In this document: in pieces, positions 26,201 through 33,503 of the stretch
How positions within the stretch are numbered: the stretch's first letter is position 1
How the letters are laid out: each line of letters starts with the position of its first letter
Assembly (NCBI GenBank): GCA_037443945.1
Contig: JBBINH010000025.1
Span: 1 to 48,729, forward strand
Direction of reading: 5' to 3'
Length of the DNA: 48,729 nucleotides
Source of the DNA: SSF26 sp037443945
Lineage (GTDB): Bacteria > Chloroflexota > Anaerolineae > J102
Made by a program: the position numbers and the translations under genes
Notes under the pieces: model-generated
What the model was told of the DNA's origin: nothing
What the model saw: only the letters and a program-made list of their open reading frames with translations
Databases searched by the model: none

Positions 26201-26840
26201 CATTCTCAACCGCCTGGGTCCGATCAACCCCGCCGCGCCGGCCGAGTACGCAGCCGTGCGCGAACGGTACGCGTTTCTGACCCGTCAGGCTGCCGATCTG
26301 GAGGAGGCCGATAAGGAGCTACGCCGGGTCATCACCGAACTCGACCGCTTGATGGCCTACCAGTTTCAGCACACGTTTGCGGCTGTTGCCAAGGCTTTCG
26401 GCCACTATTTCACCCGCCTGTTCGGCGGCGGCACGGCCCGGTTGGTGCTTACGAATGACGAGGATCTCAATACGACCGGGGTGGACATCATCGCCCGCCC
26501 GCCGGGCAAGAAGACCACCCAACTTTCGCTGCTTTCCGGTGGCGAACGGGCGTTGACGGCGGCGGCGCTCATCTTTAGCCTGCTCAGCGTCAATCCCACG
26601 CCGTTTTGTCTGCTCGATGAGGTGGACGCGGCCCTTGATGAGGCGAATACCGGTCGGGTGGGCGAGGTGCTGCGCGAGCTGGCGCAGCAGACCCAACTCA
26701 TCCTGATCACCCACAATCGCGGCACGATCGCCGTTGCCAATACGGTTTACGGCATCAGCATGGGCAGCGATAGCGTTTCCCGGACGGTGTCCCTGCGTTT
26801 GCGCGCGGACCGTGTGGAAGCGGTGGACGCCGGGGCCTGA
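23226..26840 (+). CDS. smc: Chromosome segregation ATPase SMC
   Basis: The 1204-residue protein has the full SMC plan: N-terminal head with Walker A GPNGSGKS (31-38), a long coiled coil, and a hinge (about 505-635, GIYGPMADLLEV). The returning coil follows, then the C-terminal head with LLSGGERALTAAAL (about 1101) and Walker B FCLLDEVDAALDEAN (about 1126). SMC with ScpA/ScpB condenses and aligns sister chromosomes; ScpA/B are not in the window. AGGAAGG is 3-5 nt upstream of ATG at 23226; an upstream in-frame ATG at 23166 overlaps the previous gene and is rejected. Confidence 0.96.
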   Translation: MRLKKLQLHGYKTFADPTELIFDEGITAIVGPNGSGKSNIADAIRWVMGEQAYATLRGKRTEDMIFSGSNGRARMGMAEVTLTLDNSDNRLPLAFGEVVLTRRAYRSGENEYFLNGQRVRLRDVQELLDRSGLGRRTHLVIGQGLIDQALALRPEDRRELFEEAAGVTLYRHKRRQTLERLEQTAVNLSRVRDIIAEITPRLRQLERQAERARQYEETAAQLRTLLLLWYGHVWHLGLSRLEDTRAAAQHWQETIARTEAQIEAQQAALADLRKHQTELRRRLAEWQQQLDREHTAYTTLTREQAIAEERLRGLAQVRERLEYELQALAVRLAGEQEQRQQTETALATLEREYEEQQRQWQMAQEALAAVETERRQVETELNAIRRRALDLQTQQADRANRIHQNQERRRALAVERERILAAAAAAAAESARLEHAIQAAEAALAELTAQGQALLVRQQEIEARRRRIRGQQSQMAAEQAECQAQIRSLRSRLELLERLHDEGEGFGAGVRHVLQAARRGQLHGIYGPMADLLEVPARLEQAIEVALGGRLQDIVVARWEDAEAAIALLKHAQAGRATFLPLDQMRPLRRRPLPRQEGVLGWAADLVGFAPEVRPAVELLLGQVLVVTDLNTARRLAQAEDRPRMVTLEGDFVHPGGSISGGSREARPQSNVLARGRERRQLPAQIDELSRQLQALKAEQEQLAQADRALETELSGLAAQIADLAKAEREATATLHRLQAAHERSRQNEAWQQERSQELTGAIEALDRELRTWQQEQQELMTAFAQTSRRLAVLEEHLATLSLTGPMQAVAQAQARLESLAANRRQYQAALATHHRNLHQLETEMAERHRRLQALEAEMAAQKHHLGELQTALQTLDERRHALQAQIEPTQAELERLEALAPEYERAIDHLRIRRHQEEIQSNQAQLARQRAEDHLAFLRSQIEHDFGLVTLETGTEVIAQEPLPLETLVTTLPRVEAVAPDTETEIQRLKGILNRLGPINPAAPAEYAAVRERYAFLTRQAADLEEADKELRRVITELDRLMAYQFQHTFAAVAKAFGHYFTRLFGGGTARLVLTNDEDLNTTGVDIIARPPGKKTTQLSLLSGGERALTAAALIFSLLSVNPTPFCLLDEVDAALDEANTGRVGEVLRELAQQTQLILITHNRGTIAVANTVYGISMGSDSVSRTVSLRLRADRVEAVDAGA

Positions 26841-26860
26841 TCCGGTCAGGGTTTGGCGAG

Positions 26861-26992
26861 ACGAAGTCCCGGTTCCGGGTTTTGACGCCCGGTGAGATGG
26901 AGCCGGACGCCGCGTGGCTTCTAAGGCGAAAGGCCTCGCCGGGCGGGGTCGGTGCCGGTGCAGGCTCGCGCCTGCCGATGGCGGGAGACACC
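26861..26992 (+). other. Gene-free stretch with several stems (candidate structured RNA)
   Basis: The 366 bp between smc and mnmA holds no gene; its right half is an inserted element (see 27014-27131). The left part has CCCG-GTTC-CGGG then TTTT (26868-26883), which could terminate smc. Next is a 10-bp stem GCCCGGTGAG (26887-26896) with CTCGCCGGGC (26935-26944), one G-U pair, then a perfect hairpin GCAGGC-TCGC-GCCTGC (26960-26975) flanked by GGTG/CACC (26951-26954, 26989-26992). GC-rich DNA folds easily, so a functional RNA upstream of mnmA is only a possibility. Confidence 0.25.
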
Positions 26993-27013
26993 ACACGCGG
27001 CTTGGGGGCTGCG

Positions 27014-27131
27014 CAAGGCCTGACTCGGTTCTATCTTTTGTTGGTGAGAACGTTTGAACGTTAGAACGTTTGAACGTTATGCCTGCCTGCCCCTCTTGCG
27101 CCAACACACTCCGGAACCGTCTCCAAGGCCT
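27014..27131. mobile_element. MITE-like inverted-repeat element, copy 1 (102 bp plus 8-bp target duplications)
   Basis: The element is 27022-27123. Left end GACTCGGTTC; right end GAACCGTCTC, which differs from the perfect inverse by two bases. It is flush-flanked by the direct 8-bp repeat CAAGGCCT (27014-27021 and 27124-27131), the mark of insertion by a transposase. An internal pair TGTTGG/CCAACA strengthens the hairpin. The centre (27048-27079) has four 8-bp GAACGTTW units. It encodes no protein. Outside the repeat core it matches copy 2 at all but three positions. Confidence 0.85.
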
Positions 27132-27206
27132 TGACATCTCCCGCTCCCGGCTTTATCCTGTTCTCTGCATCCTATCCCCGCCAGGGCAAGCCGTTCTTCT
27201 GTCTTC

Positions 27207-28313
27207 ATGCTCCTTCAGCTCGATTGCCTTCCCACCCGGCCTCCCGCCGAGACCACCGTCGTCGTCGCCATGAGCGGCGGTGTGGACAGCTCGGTTGCCG
27301 CCGCGCGCCTGGTGGCAGCCGGCTACCGCGTCATCGGCGTCATGATGCGGCTGTGGTCCGAAGTCGAGGCCGGTCACGGCAGCGAGAACCGCTGTTGCAC
27401 CCTGGAGGCCACGGAAGACGCTCGCCGGGTGGCGGCCCAGCTCGATATCCCCTTCTACCTGCTCAACGTCGAAGCCATCTTTCGCCGTCGGGTCGTAGAT
27501 TTCTTCATCGCCGGCTATTTGGCCGGATTGACGCCCAACCCTTGCCTGGCCTGCAACCGGACGATTCGCTTTGATCATCTGCTCAACCATGCCCTGGCTC
27601 TCGGTGCCGATTATCTGGCCACCGGTCACTATGCCCGTGTGCGTGCGACCCCGAACGGTTTCGAGCTGCTGCGTGGGGTGGACGCCGGCAAGGATCAGTC
27701 CTATGTCCTCAGCGTTCTCACCCAGAAGGAACTCCGTCATCTCACCTTTCCTGTCGGCGATCTGACCAAGGCCGAAGTGCGGGAGCTGGCCCGGCAGTAC
27801 GGTTTACCGGTGGCCGCGCGCCCCGAAAGCCAGGACCTGTGCTTCTTGGCCGATGGCGATTACCGGCGTTTCCTGCGGGATTGGGCCGGCGAGCACATCC
27901 GGCCGGGCCCCATTGTGGATGAGGAAGGCCGTGTCCTGGGTCGGCACGAGGGCCTGCCCTTCTACACGATCGGTCAGCGCAAGGGGCTCAACCTGGGCAG
28001 CAATGAGCGCCTGTTCGTGCTGGAGTTGCGACCGGAAACGAACACCCTGGTTGTCGGACCGGCGTCCCGGCTCGGTCGCGACCGTTTCACCGTGGGGCAG
28101 GTCAACTGGATCGGTCAGGCGCCTGAGGGGCCCCTGGCCTGTACGGTCAAGATTCGCTACCGTGCGGCCGATCGTCCCGCCCTCGTCTCCCCGCTGACGG
28201 CCGATCGGGTCGAAGTCCATCTGGCCGAGCCGGCACGTGACCTGGCGCCCGGTCAGGCTGCCGTTTTCTATGATGGTGAACGCGTGTTCGGCGGTGGCAT
28301 CATCGAGCGGTGA
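27207..28313 (+). CDS. mnmA: tRNA-uridine 2-sulfurtransferase MnmA
   Basis: The 368-residue protein has the PP-loop SGGVDSS near residue 23 and a catalytic Cys in NPCLACN. The second catalytic Cys lies in SQDLCFL, and the GIQ-type YTIGQRKGL segment is present. MnmA thiolates U34 of Glu, Gln and Lys tRNAs. The ATG at 27207 gives about 18 residues more than the usual start; a later start is possible. It stands 75 bp after the MITE and is followed by a GTGA-overlapping small gene. Confidence 0.95.
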   Translation: MLLQLDCLPTRPPAETTVVVAMSGGVDSSVAAARLVAAGYRVIGVMMRLWSEVEAGHGSENRCCTLEATEDARRVAAQLDIPFYLLNVEAIFRRRVVDFFIAGYLAGLTPNPCLACNRTIRFDHLLNHALALGADYLATGHYARVRATPNGFELLRGVDAGKDQSYVLSVLTQKELRHLTFPVGDLTKAEVRELARQYGLPVAARPESQDLCFLADGDYRRFLRDWAGEHIRPGPIVDEEGRVLGRHEGLPFYTIGQRKGLNLGSNERLFVLELRPETNTLVVGPASRLGRDRFTVGQVNWIGQAPEGPLACTVKIRYRAADRPALVSPLTADRVEVHLAEPARDLAPGQAAVFYDGERVFGGGIIER

Positions 28314-28579
28314 AGATGCCCATTCCGCTCCTTTCGCCCACCCTTGCCTTGTTGGTCTTGTTGGCCCTGCTTTATGCCGGTTTGTTTCACCTCTGGCGGG
28401 GGCGACGGTGGTCCGATCTGGGGCTGGTCATGCTCATGTCCGGACTTGGTCTTGCCCTGGGGCAGATAGGCGGGCCGTTGCTGGGTATCGAGTATGGTCG
28501 CGTGGGCGAAACCTACGTCTTGACCGGAACCCTTTTGGCCTGGGGCCTCATGCTTGCGGCCGTCTGGCTGAAGGGGTAA
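28310..28579 (+). CDS. Small membrane protein downstream of mnmA
   Basis: An 89-residue protein with three hydrophobic segments. The GTG at 28310 overlaps the mnmA stop as GTGA, indicating coupling; ATG at 28316 would also serve. Unrecognised. Its end overlaps the promoter of the next gene. Confidence 0.65.
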   Translation: MKMPIPLLSPTLALLVLLALLYAGLFHLWRGRRWSDLGLVMLMSGLGLALGQIGGPLLGIEYGRVGETYVLTGTLLAWGLMLAAVWLKG

Positions 28580-28582
28580 AAT
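28554..28582 (+). promoter_or_regulatory. Promoter of the 110-residue membrane protein gene
   Basis: TTGCGG (28554-28559), a 17-bp spacer and TAAAAT (28577-28582), about 40 nt before the GTG at 28624. It lies inside the end of the previous gene. Confidence 0.45.
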
Positions 28583-28623
28583 AGATACCTCCACTCTTCC
28601 GATCCCCAATCTCGAGTTTTACC

Positions 28624-28956
28624 GTGGGCAACTTCCTTGCTACGTTTCGTGATATCGCCATCATCGTCCTGGCCATCGAGTCCTTCATTGTCGGTGTGAT
28701 CCTCATCATCCTGCTGTGGCAAATTCGCCATCTGATTGTCATGTTGCGGCAGGAGATCAAGCCCGTCTTGGCCTCGACCCAGGAAACGGCCGATACCTTG
28801 CGCAATACCACCCGTTTCATGAGTAAACGGGTGACCCGGCCCGTGGTGGACCTGGTCAGCCTGGCTGCCGGCGTGCGCCAAGGCCTGGTGGCCCTCCGTC
28901 GTCAGAATCGGGAACGTCGCAACAACCATCGTTCGGCTCCTAACGAAGAGGCATGA
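28624..28956 (+). CDS. Single-pass membrane protein with helical tail
   Basis: A 110-residue protein with GTG start. One membrane helix (about 10-32) is followed by a long amphipathic helix of the sort seen in DUF948-like proteins, ending in a basic, Asn-rich tail. No Shine-Dalgarno is obvious. Family not recognised. It overlaps the 48-residue gene by ATGA. Confidence 0.65.
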   Translation: MGNFLATFRDIAIIVLAIESFIVGVILIILLWQIRHLIVMLRQEIKPVLASTQETADTLRNTTRFMSKRVTRPVVDLVSLAAGVRQGLVALRRQNRERRNNHRSAPNEEA

Positions 28957-29099
28957 TGGGGTGGCGTTGGTGGCTGGTAGTGGGCTTTACCGCCGGTCTG
29001 GTCTTCATGTGGTTGTGGCGACGTCCGTTGGGCGGCGCTACGCCATCCTCTGGCCGCCGCAACAGCTCGAGCGATCCGTTGTCTCGCGCGCTCAATTGA
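28953..29099 (+). CDS. 48-residue membrane microprotein
   Basis: A short open frame starting ATGATG at 28953, overlapping the previous stop as ATGA, and ending TGA at 29097-29099. The product begins MMGWRWWLVVGF, forms one hydrophobic helix (about 4-22) with four Trp in it, then a basic RR and a Ser/Arg-rich tail. The overlap, the composition and the codon use support translation, but length alone makes it uncertain. Unrecognised. Confidence 0.5.
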   Translation: MMGWRWWLVVGFTAGLVFMWLWRRPLGGATPSSGRRNSSSDPLSRALN

Positions 29100-29135
29100 G
29101 CCTCTATTCTTTCCTACCCTCAGAGTTCGCTTGGC

Positions 29136-29786
29136 ATGACCGAGTTAATTAGCTTCATCCTTCATGTTGATGAGCATCTCAAAGAGATCATCAGCACGTA
29201 TGGCACCTGGACGTATTTGATCCTGTTCTTGATTATCTTTTTAGAAACAGGCTTTGTGGTCACGCCCTTTCTGCCGGGCGATTCCTTGCTCTTTGCGGCC
29301 GGCACCTTTGCCGGCTTGGGGGCTTTGGATATCGTCTGGTTGATCGTCTTGCTGACCGCTGCTGCCATTTTGGGCGATACGGTCAACTACTGGATCGGCC
29401 ATTTCATCGGGCCACGCGCCTTTTCGGGTAACATTCGCTTCCTCAAGAAGGAATACCTGGAACGCACCCACGCTTTTTATGAGAAACACGGCGGTAAAAC
29501 CATCATCCTGGCCCGTTTCATTCCCATCATCCGTACCTTTGCGCCTTTTGTCGCCGGCATCGGCGCCATGACCTATCCTCGCTTTATCTTCTACAACGTG
29601 TTCGGCGGTGTCGTCTGGGTAACGCTCTTTACGACAGGCGGCTACTTTTTCGGCACGTTGCCCATTGTGCAGAAGCATTTCGAACTGGTCGTTATCGCCA
29701 TTATCGGCATTTCTTTCATGCCGATGGTCTTCGAGATGCTGCGCAATCGTCTACGACCGGCCGTTCATGTTGAGGAAGTAGCCTGA
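29136..29786 (+). CDS. DedA family membrane protein
   Basis: The 216-residue protein has the DedA pattern: an FLETGFVVTPFLPGDSLLF segment and the late LARFIPIIRTFAPFVAGIGAM segment with conserved Arg and Pro residues, and about five membrane helices. DedA proteins are undecaprenyl-phosphate/phospholipid flippase candidates needed for envelope homeostasis. It is 9 bp before a site-2 protease gene. Confidence 0.93.
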   Translation: MTELISFILHVDEHLKEIISTYGTWTYLILFLIIFLETGFVVTPFLPGDSLLFAAGTFAGLGALDIVWLIVLLTAAAILGDTVNYWIGHFIGPRAFSGNIRFLKKEYLERTHAFYEKHGGKTIILARFIPIIRTFAPFVAGIGAMTYPRFIFYNVFGGVVWVTLFTTGGYFFGTLPIVQKHFELVVIAIIGISFMPMVFEMLRNRLRPAVHVEEVA

Positions 29787-29795
29787 GCGGCGCTC

Positions 29796-30446
29796 ATGAC
29801 TTTCAACGTCACGACCTTTCTCACGACCATGGCCGTGCTGCTTGTCAGCATTGCCGTCCATGAATTCTGCCATGCCATTGTGGCCGACCGCCTGGGCGAT
29901 CCGACCCCGCGCAATCAGGGCCGGGTGACCCTCAACCCCCTGGCGCACCTGGACCCTATGGGCACCATCATGATCTTGATGTCGTCCTATCTGGGTTTTG
30001 GCATCGGCTGGGGGCGGCCGGTGCAGGTCAATCCGGCCAACTTCCGCACCACACCCACGGCCGGGATGGGCATTGTCGCCGTGGCCGGGCCGCTTTCTAA
30101 CCTCTTTTTGGCCTTGCTTGGCGCCATGGCCTATCGCTTCTTGTCGCCTTCGGGGCCGCTCCTCACCCTGGTCATCATCTGGATCACGGTCAACGTTGCC
30201 CTCGCCTTCTTCAACCTGATCCCCGTCTTCCCCCTCGATGGCTTTAACGTGTTGGTTGCCGCCCTGGTGGCCCTCAACCGCACCTGGTCACGGCGTTTTG
30301 CCCGGTTTTGGCGACGCCAGTTGCAATACGGTCCCCTGTTCCTAGTGCTCTTGCTCATTGTCGATTATCAATTTCCGGCCATCTCACCTATCCGTTGGGT
30401 CTTCCGAGGGCCGGCGCGCTGGTTCATGACCCTTCTGCTTGGCTGA
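29796..30446 (+). CDS. Site-2 protease family (M50) membrane protein
   Basis: The 216-residue protein has HEFCH at 22-26 (metal ligands and Glu) in the first helix and NLIPVFPLDGF with the third ligand Asp. It lacks a PDZ domain, so it belongs to the small FtsH-like/YwhC M50 group rather than RseP. Substrate unknown. It overlaps the HD-domain gene start by 8 nt. Confidence 0.9.
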   Translation: MTFNVTTFLTTMAVLLVSIAVHEFCHAIVADRLGDPTPRNQGRVTLNPLAHLDPMGTIMILMSSYLGFGIGWGRPVQVNPANFRTTPTAGMGIVAVAGPLSNLFLALLGAMAYRFLSPSGPLLTLVIIWITVNVALAFFNLIPVFPLDGFNVLVAALVALNRTWSRRFARFWRRQLQYGPLFLVLLLIVDYQFPAISPIRWVFRGPARWFMTLLLG

Positions 30447-30984
30447 ACGGTTTCGCCCTTCCCTGTGGCAGTCGCTGCGACGGCGAGTCTATCGGGGCTG
30501 CGACGACCTCTTCTCCCCCTGGTGGTCGTTGGACGAACGTCCGGCCCTGGCCTTGCTCAACCCTGCGCTTCTGGCCCTCTATCGGCGCATGGCCAAGGCC
30601 GATCGCCGGCACAGCCTGCGTCTGTTGCACTGGTTACGTCGGCACGGCCACAAGGATCCCGATCTCCTGGTGGCCGCCTTGTTGCACGATTGCGGCAAAG
30701 CCGCTGCTTCGTTACGGGTATGGCATCGCACCCTCAAGGTCCTGCTGCGACGATTGGCTCCGGTCTGGTGGCAGCGTCTGGCCGCGCCGGCACCGCCGGG
30801 CCATTGGCGCTATCCCTTTTTCGTCCTCGAACAGCACCCTCGTTTGGGCGCCGAATGGGCAGCCGCTGCCGGGTGTTCCTCGCTGACGGTCTGGTTGATC
30901 GCCCAGCACGAGAGCAAGCCCGATCCGGCCGACCCGCGCACGGCCCTTTTGATCGCCTTGCAGACGGCCGATGCCGTCTCTTGA
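30439..30984 (+). CDS. HD-domain protein
   Basis: A 181-residue protein with TTG start in a TTGGCTGA overlap. The H58S...LLH83D84CGKAA arrangement fits an HD phosphohydrolase metal site (the first His at about 58, HD at 83-84). A later AQHES and a final QTADAVS could supply the C-terminal Asp. Substrate unknown; small HD proteins of this type act on nucleotides. Confidence 0.75.
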   Translation: MAERFRPSLWQSLRRRVYRGCDDLFSPWWSLDERPALALLNPALLALYRRMAKADRRHSLRLLHWLRRHGHKDPDLLVAALLHDCGKAAASLRVWHRTLKVLLRRLAPVWWQRLAAPAPPGHWRYPFFVLEQHPRLGAEWAAAAGCSSLTVWLIAQHESKPDPADPRTALLIALQTADAVS

Positions 30985-31021
30985 TCGGCTCTGCTTTGTC
31001 CGGCTTGTTTGACGGAGTTCC

Positions 31022-31987
31022 ATGTCAAACCGAATTCAAATCACCATTGTCGGTCTCGGTCTGATCGGCACCTCCTTTGGCCTGGCCCTCAAGCGCCATA
31101 AGCGCAGCGATCTCCTCATCATCGGCCACGATAAAGAACCTGCGGCCATGGCCGCGGCCAAAGACAAAGGCGCCATCGACCGCAGCCACTGGAACCTGAT
31201 CGCTGCCTGCGATCAGGCCGATATCATCCTGCTTGCCTTACCTGCCGCCGCCATCCCCTCCATTCTGGAGGCCATCCGTCAGGATCTCAAACCCGGCTGC
31301 TGCTTGCTCGACACCGCTTCTATCAAAACCCCCATCCTTGCAGCCGCGCGCGTCCTGCCCGAACATGCCTACTTTATCGGCGGCAACCCCATTTTGCTCC
31401 GATCCGGTCCTTTGACCGCGGCCGATGCGGCCGCCGACCTCTTCGAAAGGGCGGCCTGGGTGCTGTGTCCGCAGCCCGAGACCATGCCGGAGGCGGTGGC
31501 GACCGTCGCCGATCTGGTCAGCCTGGTCGGGGCCAGGCCCTTCTTCCTCGATGCAGCCGAACACGACGGCCTGATGGCAGCTGTGGAGGGTTTGCCCATC
31601 CTGCTGGCGGCGGCTCTGACCAACGTCCTGGGCGAAAGCCCCGGTTGGCGTGAGCTGCGCCGGCTGGCAGGAAGCCGTTTTGAGACGGCCAGCATCTTGC
31701 CGGCGGGCGAACCGGCAGCCATTTCGGCCGACCTGGCCGCCAACGGCAGCAATGTTCTGCACTGGCTCGATCTCCTTATCGCCCAATTGGAGCAGTGGCG
31801 CCAGGACCTCGTCGCTGCCGATGCCGAACGTTTGGCCGGCCGTTTGGCCCAGGCGGATACGTTGCGTCGGCAATGGTTGAGTGCACGCACAGCCGGCGAA
31901 TGGGAGGATCGTCCACCCCCGCCCGAATTGCCCACCTATTGGAGCCGTCTCTTCGGTCGCGCGGCGTTCAAGCCCCCACCGCGCTGA
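31022..31987 (+). CDS. Prephenate-dehydrogenase family protein, atypical active site
   Basis: The 321-residue protein has the NAD-binding GLGLIG (11-16), a D97TAS100IKTPI segment and an all-helical C-terminal dimer domain of the TyrA family. The canonical GGHPMAG is GGN122PILL, and the later HDxxxAxxSHLPH is EHDGLMAAVEGLPI, so a catalytic His and the SHLPH motif are lost. It is therefore a poor candidate for the tyrosine pathway enzyme and may use another substrate. The start has GGAG 5 nt upstream. The end overlaps the convergent glycosyltransferase by 20 bp. Confidence 0.8.
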   Translation: MSNRIQITIVGLGLIGTSFGLALKRHKRSDLLIIGHDKEPAAMAAAKDKGAIDRSHWNLIAACDQADIILLALPAAAIPSILEAIRQDLKPGCCLLDTASIKTPILAAARVLPEHAYFIGGNPILLRSGPLTAADAAADLFERAAWVLCPQPETMPEAVATVADLVSLVGARPFFLDAAEHDGLMAAVEGLPILLAAALTNVLGESPGWRELRRLAGSRFETASILPAGEPAAISADLAANGSNVLHWLDLLIAQLEQWRQDLVAADAERLAGRLAQADTLRRQWLSARTAGEWEDRPPPPELPTYWSRLFGRAAFKPPPR

Positions 31988-33503
31988 GGACGGCCGTCAG
32001 TTGGGGTACGATGGCGCCGAAGAGGGCATAAAGCGCCAGCAGGACCAGCAGCATCAGCAGGGACCCATCCCAGACCAGGGCCGGGATTGTGGGTTTGCGA
32101 CTTTGGAGCCAAAGGAGCAGGGCGACGACGGTCGTCACCAGCAGACCACGGCCATCCACATCCCCGGTCTGCCATCCCCGCAGCGCCAGACCGCCGGCCA
32201 CCAAGGCGGCCAGGAGGGCGCCGGCAGCGCTGCCGACGGTTGTACGCAGGCCCTGCCAACCCAGGGCAAACCCCAGACTAAGGGGGAGCAAGCCGGGAAA
32301 AAGATAGCGTCCCTGATGCTGGACAAAATCCAGGTTGTACCAGACATAGCCGGCTACGACGAGCAGCGCCTGTCCGCCCAGCAAAACCAGGCCGCGACGC
32401 TGCCAGGCCGTCAGCTCCGCCTGGCGGTGCCGGTGCACCCCCTGTCCGATCCAGCCGGCCACCACCAGCAGGCTGAGCAAACCCAACAAGGCATAGACCC
32501 GCCCATCGAGGAACACACCCAACCAGCCGAACACGCCCCAGAACGATTTGAAGGTGAATTCGCCCAGGCGCTCGACATAGGCGGCCGGTCCGAATTGGGC
32601 AATCCAGGCGGCCGTGCGCGGCTGGCCGGTGACGATGGCCTCATGGCGTTGCAGCCCCAACGGATCGTTGAGGCCATAGACCAGCCCGTTGCGCAGCCAC
32701 CAGGGCAACGGCACCAACAGCATCGGCGCCAACCAGGCCATGGCGTTGCGCAGGGCTGGGGTTCCCCGGACAACCTGCCATAGCCATACGGTTGCCACCA
32801 GCGGGACCAGGATATAGGCCTGAAACTTGGTCATCAGAGCCAGGCCGGTGAGCAGACCGGTGCCCAACCAGGCACGCGGCTCCCCTTCAGGGTGCCGGAG
32901 ATGCATCAGCAGGCGCACGACCACCGCCGCAATGAGCAACTCGCTGAGACCGTCGTTGTTGATGGCGGCCATCATGGCCAGATGCATAGGCAACAGGGCC
33001 GCAAACCCGGCCGTAAGGACGGCCAGATCGGGGCGTCGCGGGAAAAGATGCCGTACCGCCATCCCGATCAGCCACACGACACCCGCCCCCCACACGACGC
33101 TCTGCAGCCGCAACAAGAGGACGCGGCCTCGCAGGTCCAGGTCCTCGCCCAACCACCATACGGGTACGGCCAGCAGATAGTACAGGGGCGGTTGATGGGC
33201 TTCGTAGCGCAGACCATCAATGGGCCATTCCGGGGGAAACCGATGGGCCTTGAGTTCGTTCAGATAGGCTTCGTCGTAATCCCCGGGCTGAAGCACCGGT
33301 AGACGACCGGTCGTGGCCAGCAAACGGATGTTGTTGAAATGGGCCGGTTCATCGGGCGCCTGCCAGAGGGGCGTGTATACGGCATAAAGCACGGCCAGCA
33401 GACCATACAGCCCCACGATTATCAGAAGCGACCACGACACCGGAAAGCCCTCGCGGCGCGGCCGCGGTAGGGCTGTGGGCGACGGCGGCGTCATCGTGCT
33501 CAT
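31968..33503 (-). CDS. GT-C-type membrane glycosyltransferase
   Basis: The 511-residue protein has about ten membrane segments. The first external loop has PDEPAHF, with the acidic residues of the GT-C/DUF2142 type. It likely transfers a sugar from a lipid carrier to an envelope acceptor, not identified here. The ATG (33503) overlaps the murA stop as ATGA, so it is the third gene of a SAM hydrolase-murA-glycosyltransferase unit. Confidence 0.82.
   Translation of the reverse strand: MSTMTPPSPTALPRPRREGFPVSWSLLIIVGLYGLLAVLYAVYTPLWQAPDEPAHFNNIRLLATTGRLPVLQPGDYDEAYLNELKAHRFPPEWPIDGLRYEAHQPPLYYLLAVPVWWLGEDLDLRGRVLLLRLQSVVWGAGVVWLIGMAVRHLFPRRPDLAVLTAGFAALLPMHLAMMAAINNDGLSELLIAAVVVRLLMHLRHPEGEPRAWLGTGLLTGLALMTKFQAYILVPLVATVWLWQVVRGTPALRNAMAWLAPMLLVPLPWWLRNGLVYGLNDPLGLQRHEAIVTGQPRTAAWIAQFGPAAYVERLGEFTFKSFWGVFGWLGVFLDGRVYALLGLLSLLVVAGWIGQGVHRHRQAELTAWQRRGLVLLGGQALLVVAGYVWYNLDFVQHQGRYLFPGLLPLSLGFALGWQGLRTTVGSAAGALLAALVAGGLALRGWQTGDVDGRGLLVTTVVALLLWLQSRKPTIPALVWDGSLLMLLVLLALYALFGAIVPQLTAVLSAVGA

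Noticed and set aside
27048..27079. 8-bp repeats as a CRISPR or origin iteron array
   Set aside because: Too short and without spacers; embedded in a mobile element and variable between copies; no dnaA or rep gene near.
26319..27137. Minus-strand frame reading through copy 1 of the inverted-repeat element
   Set aside because: It and a similar frame over copy 2 (43690-43932) share a peptide only because both read the same mobile element.
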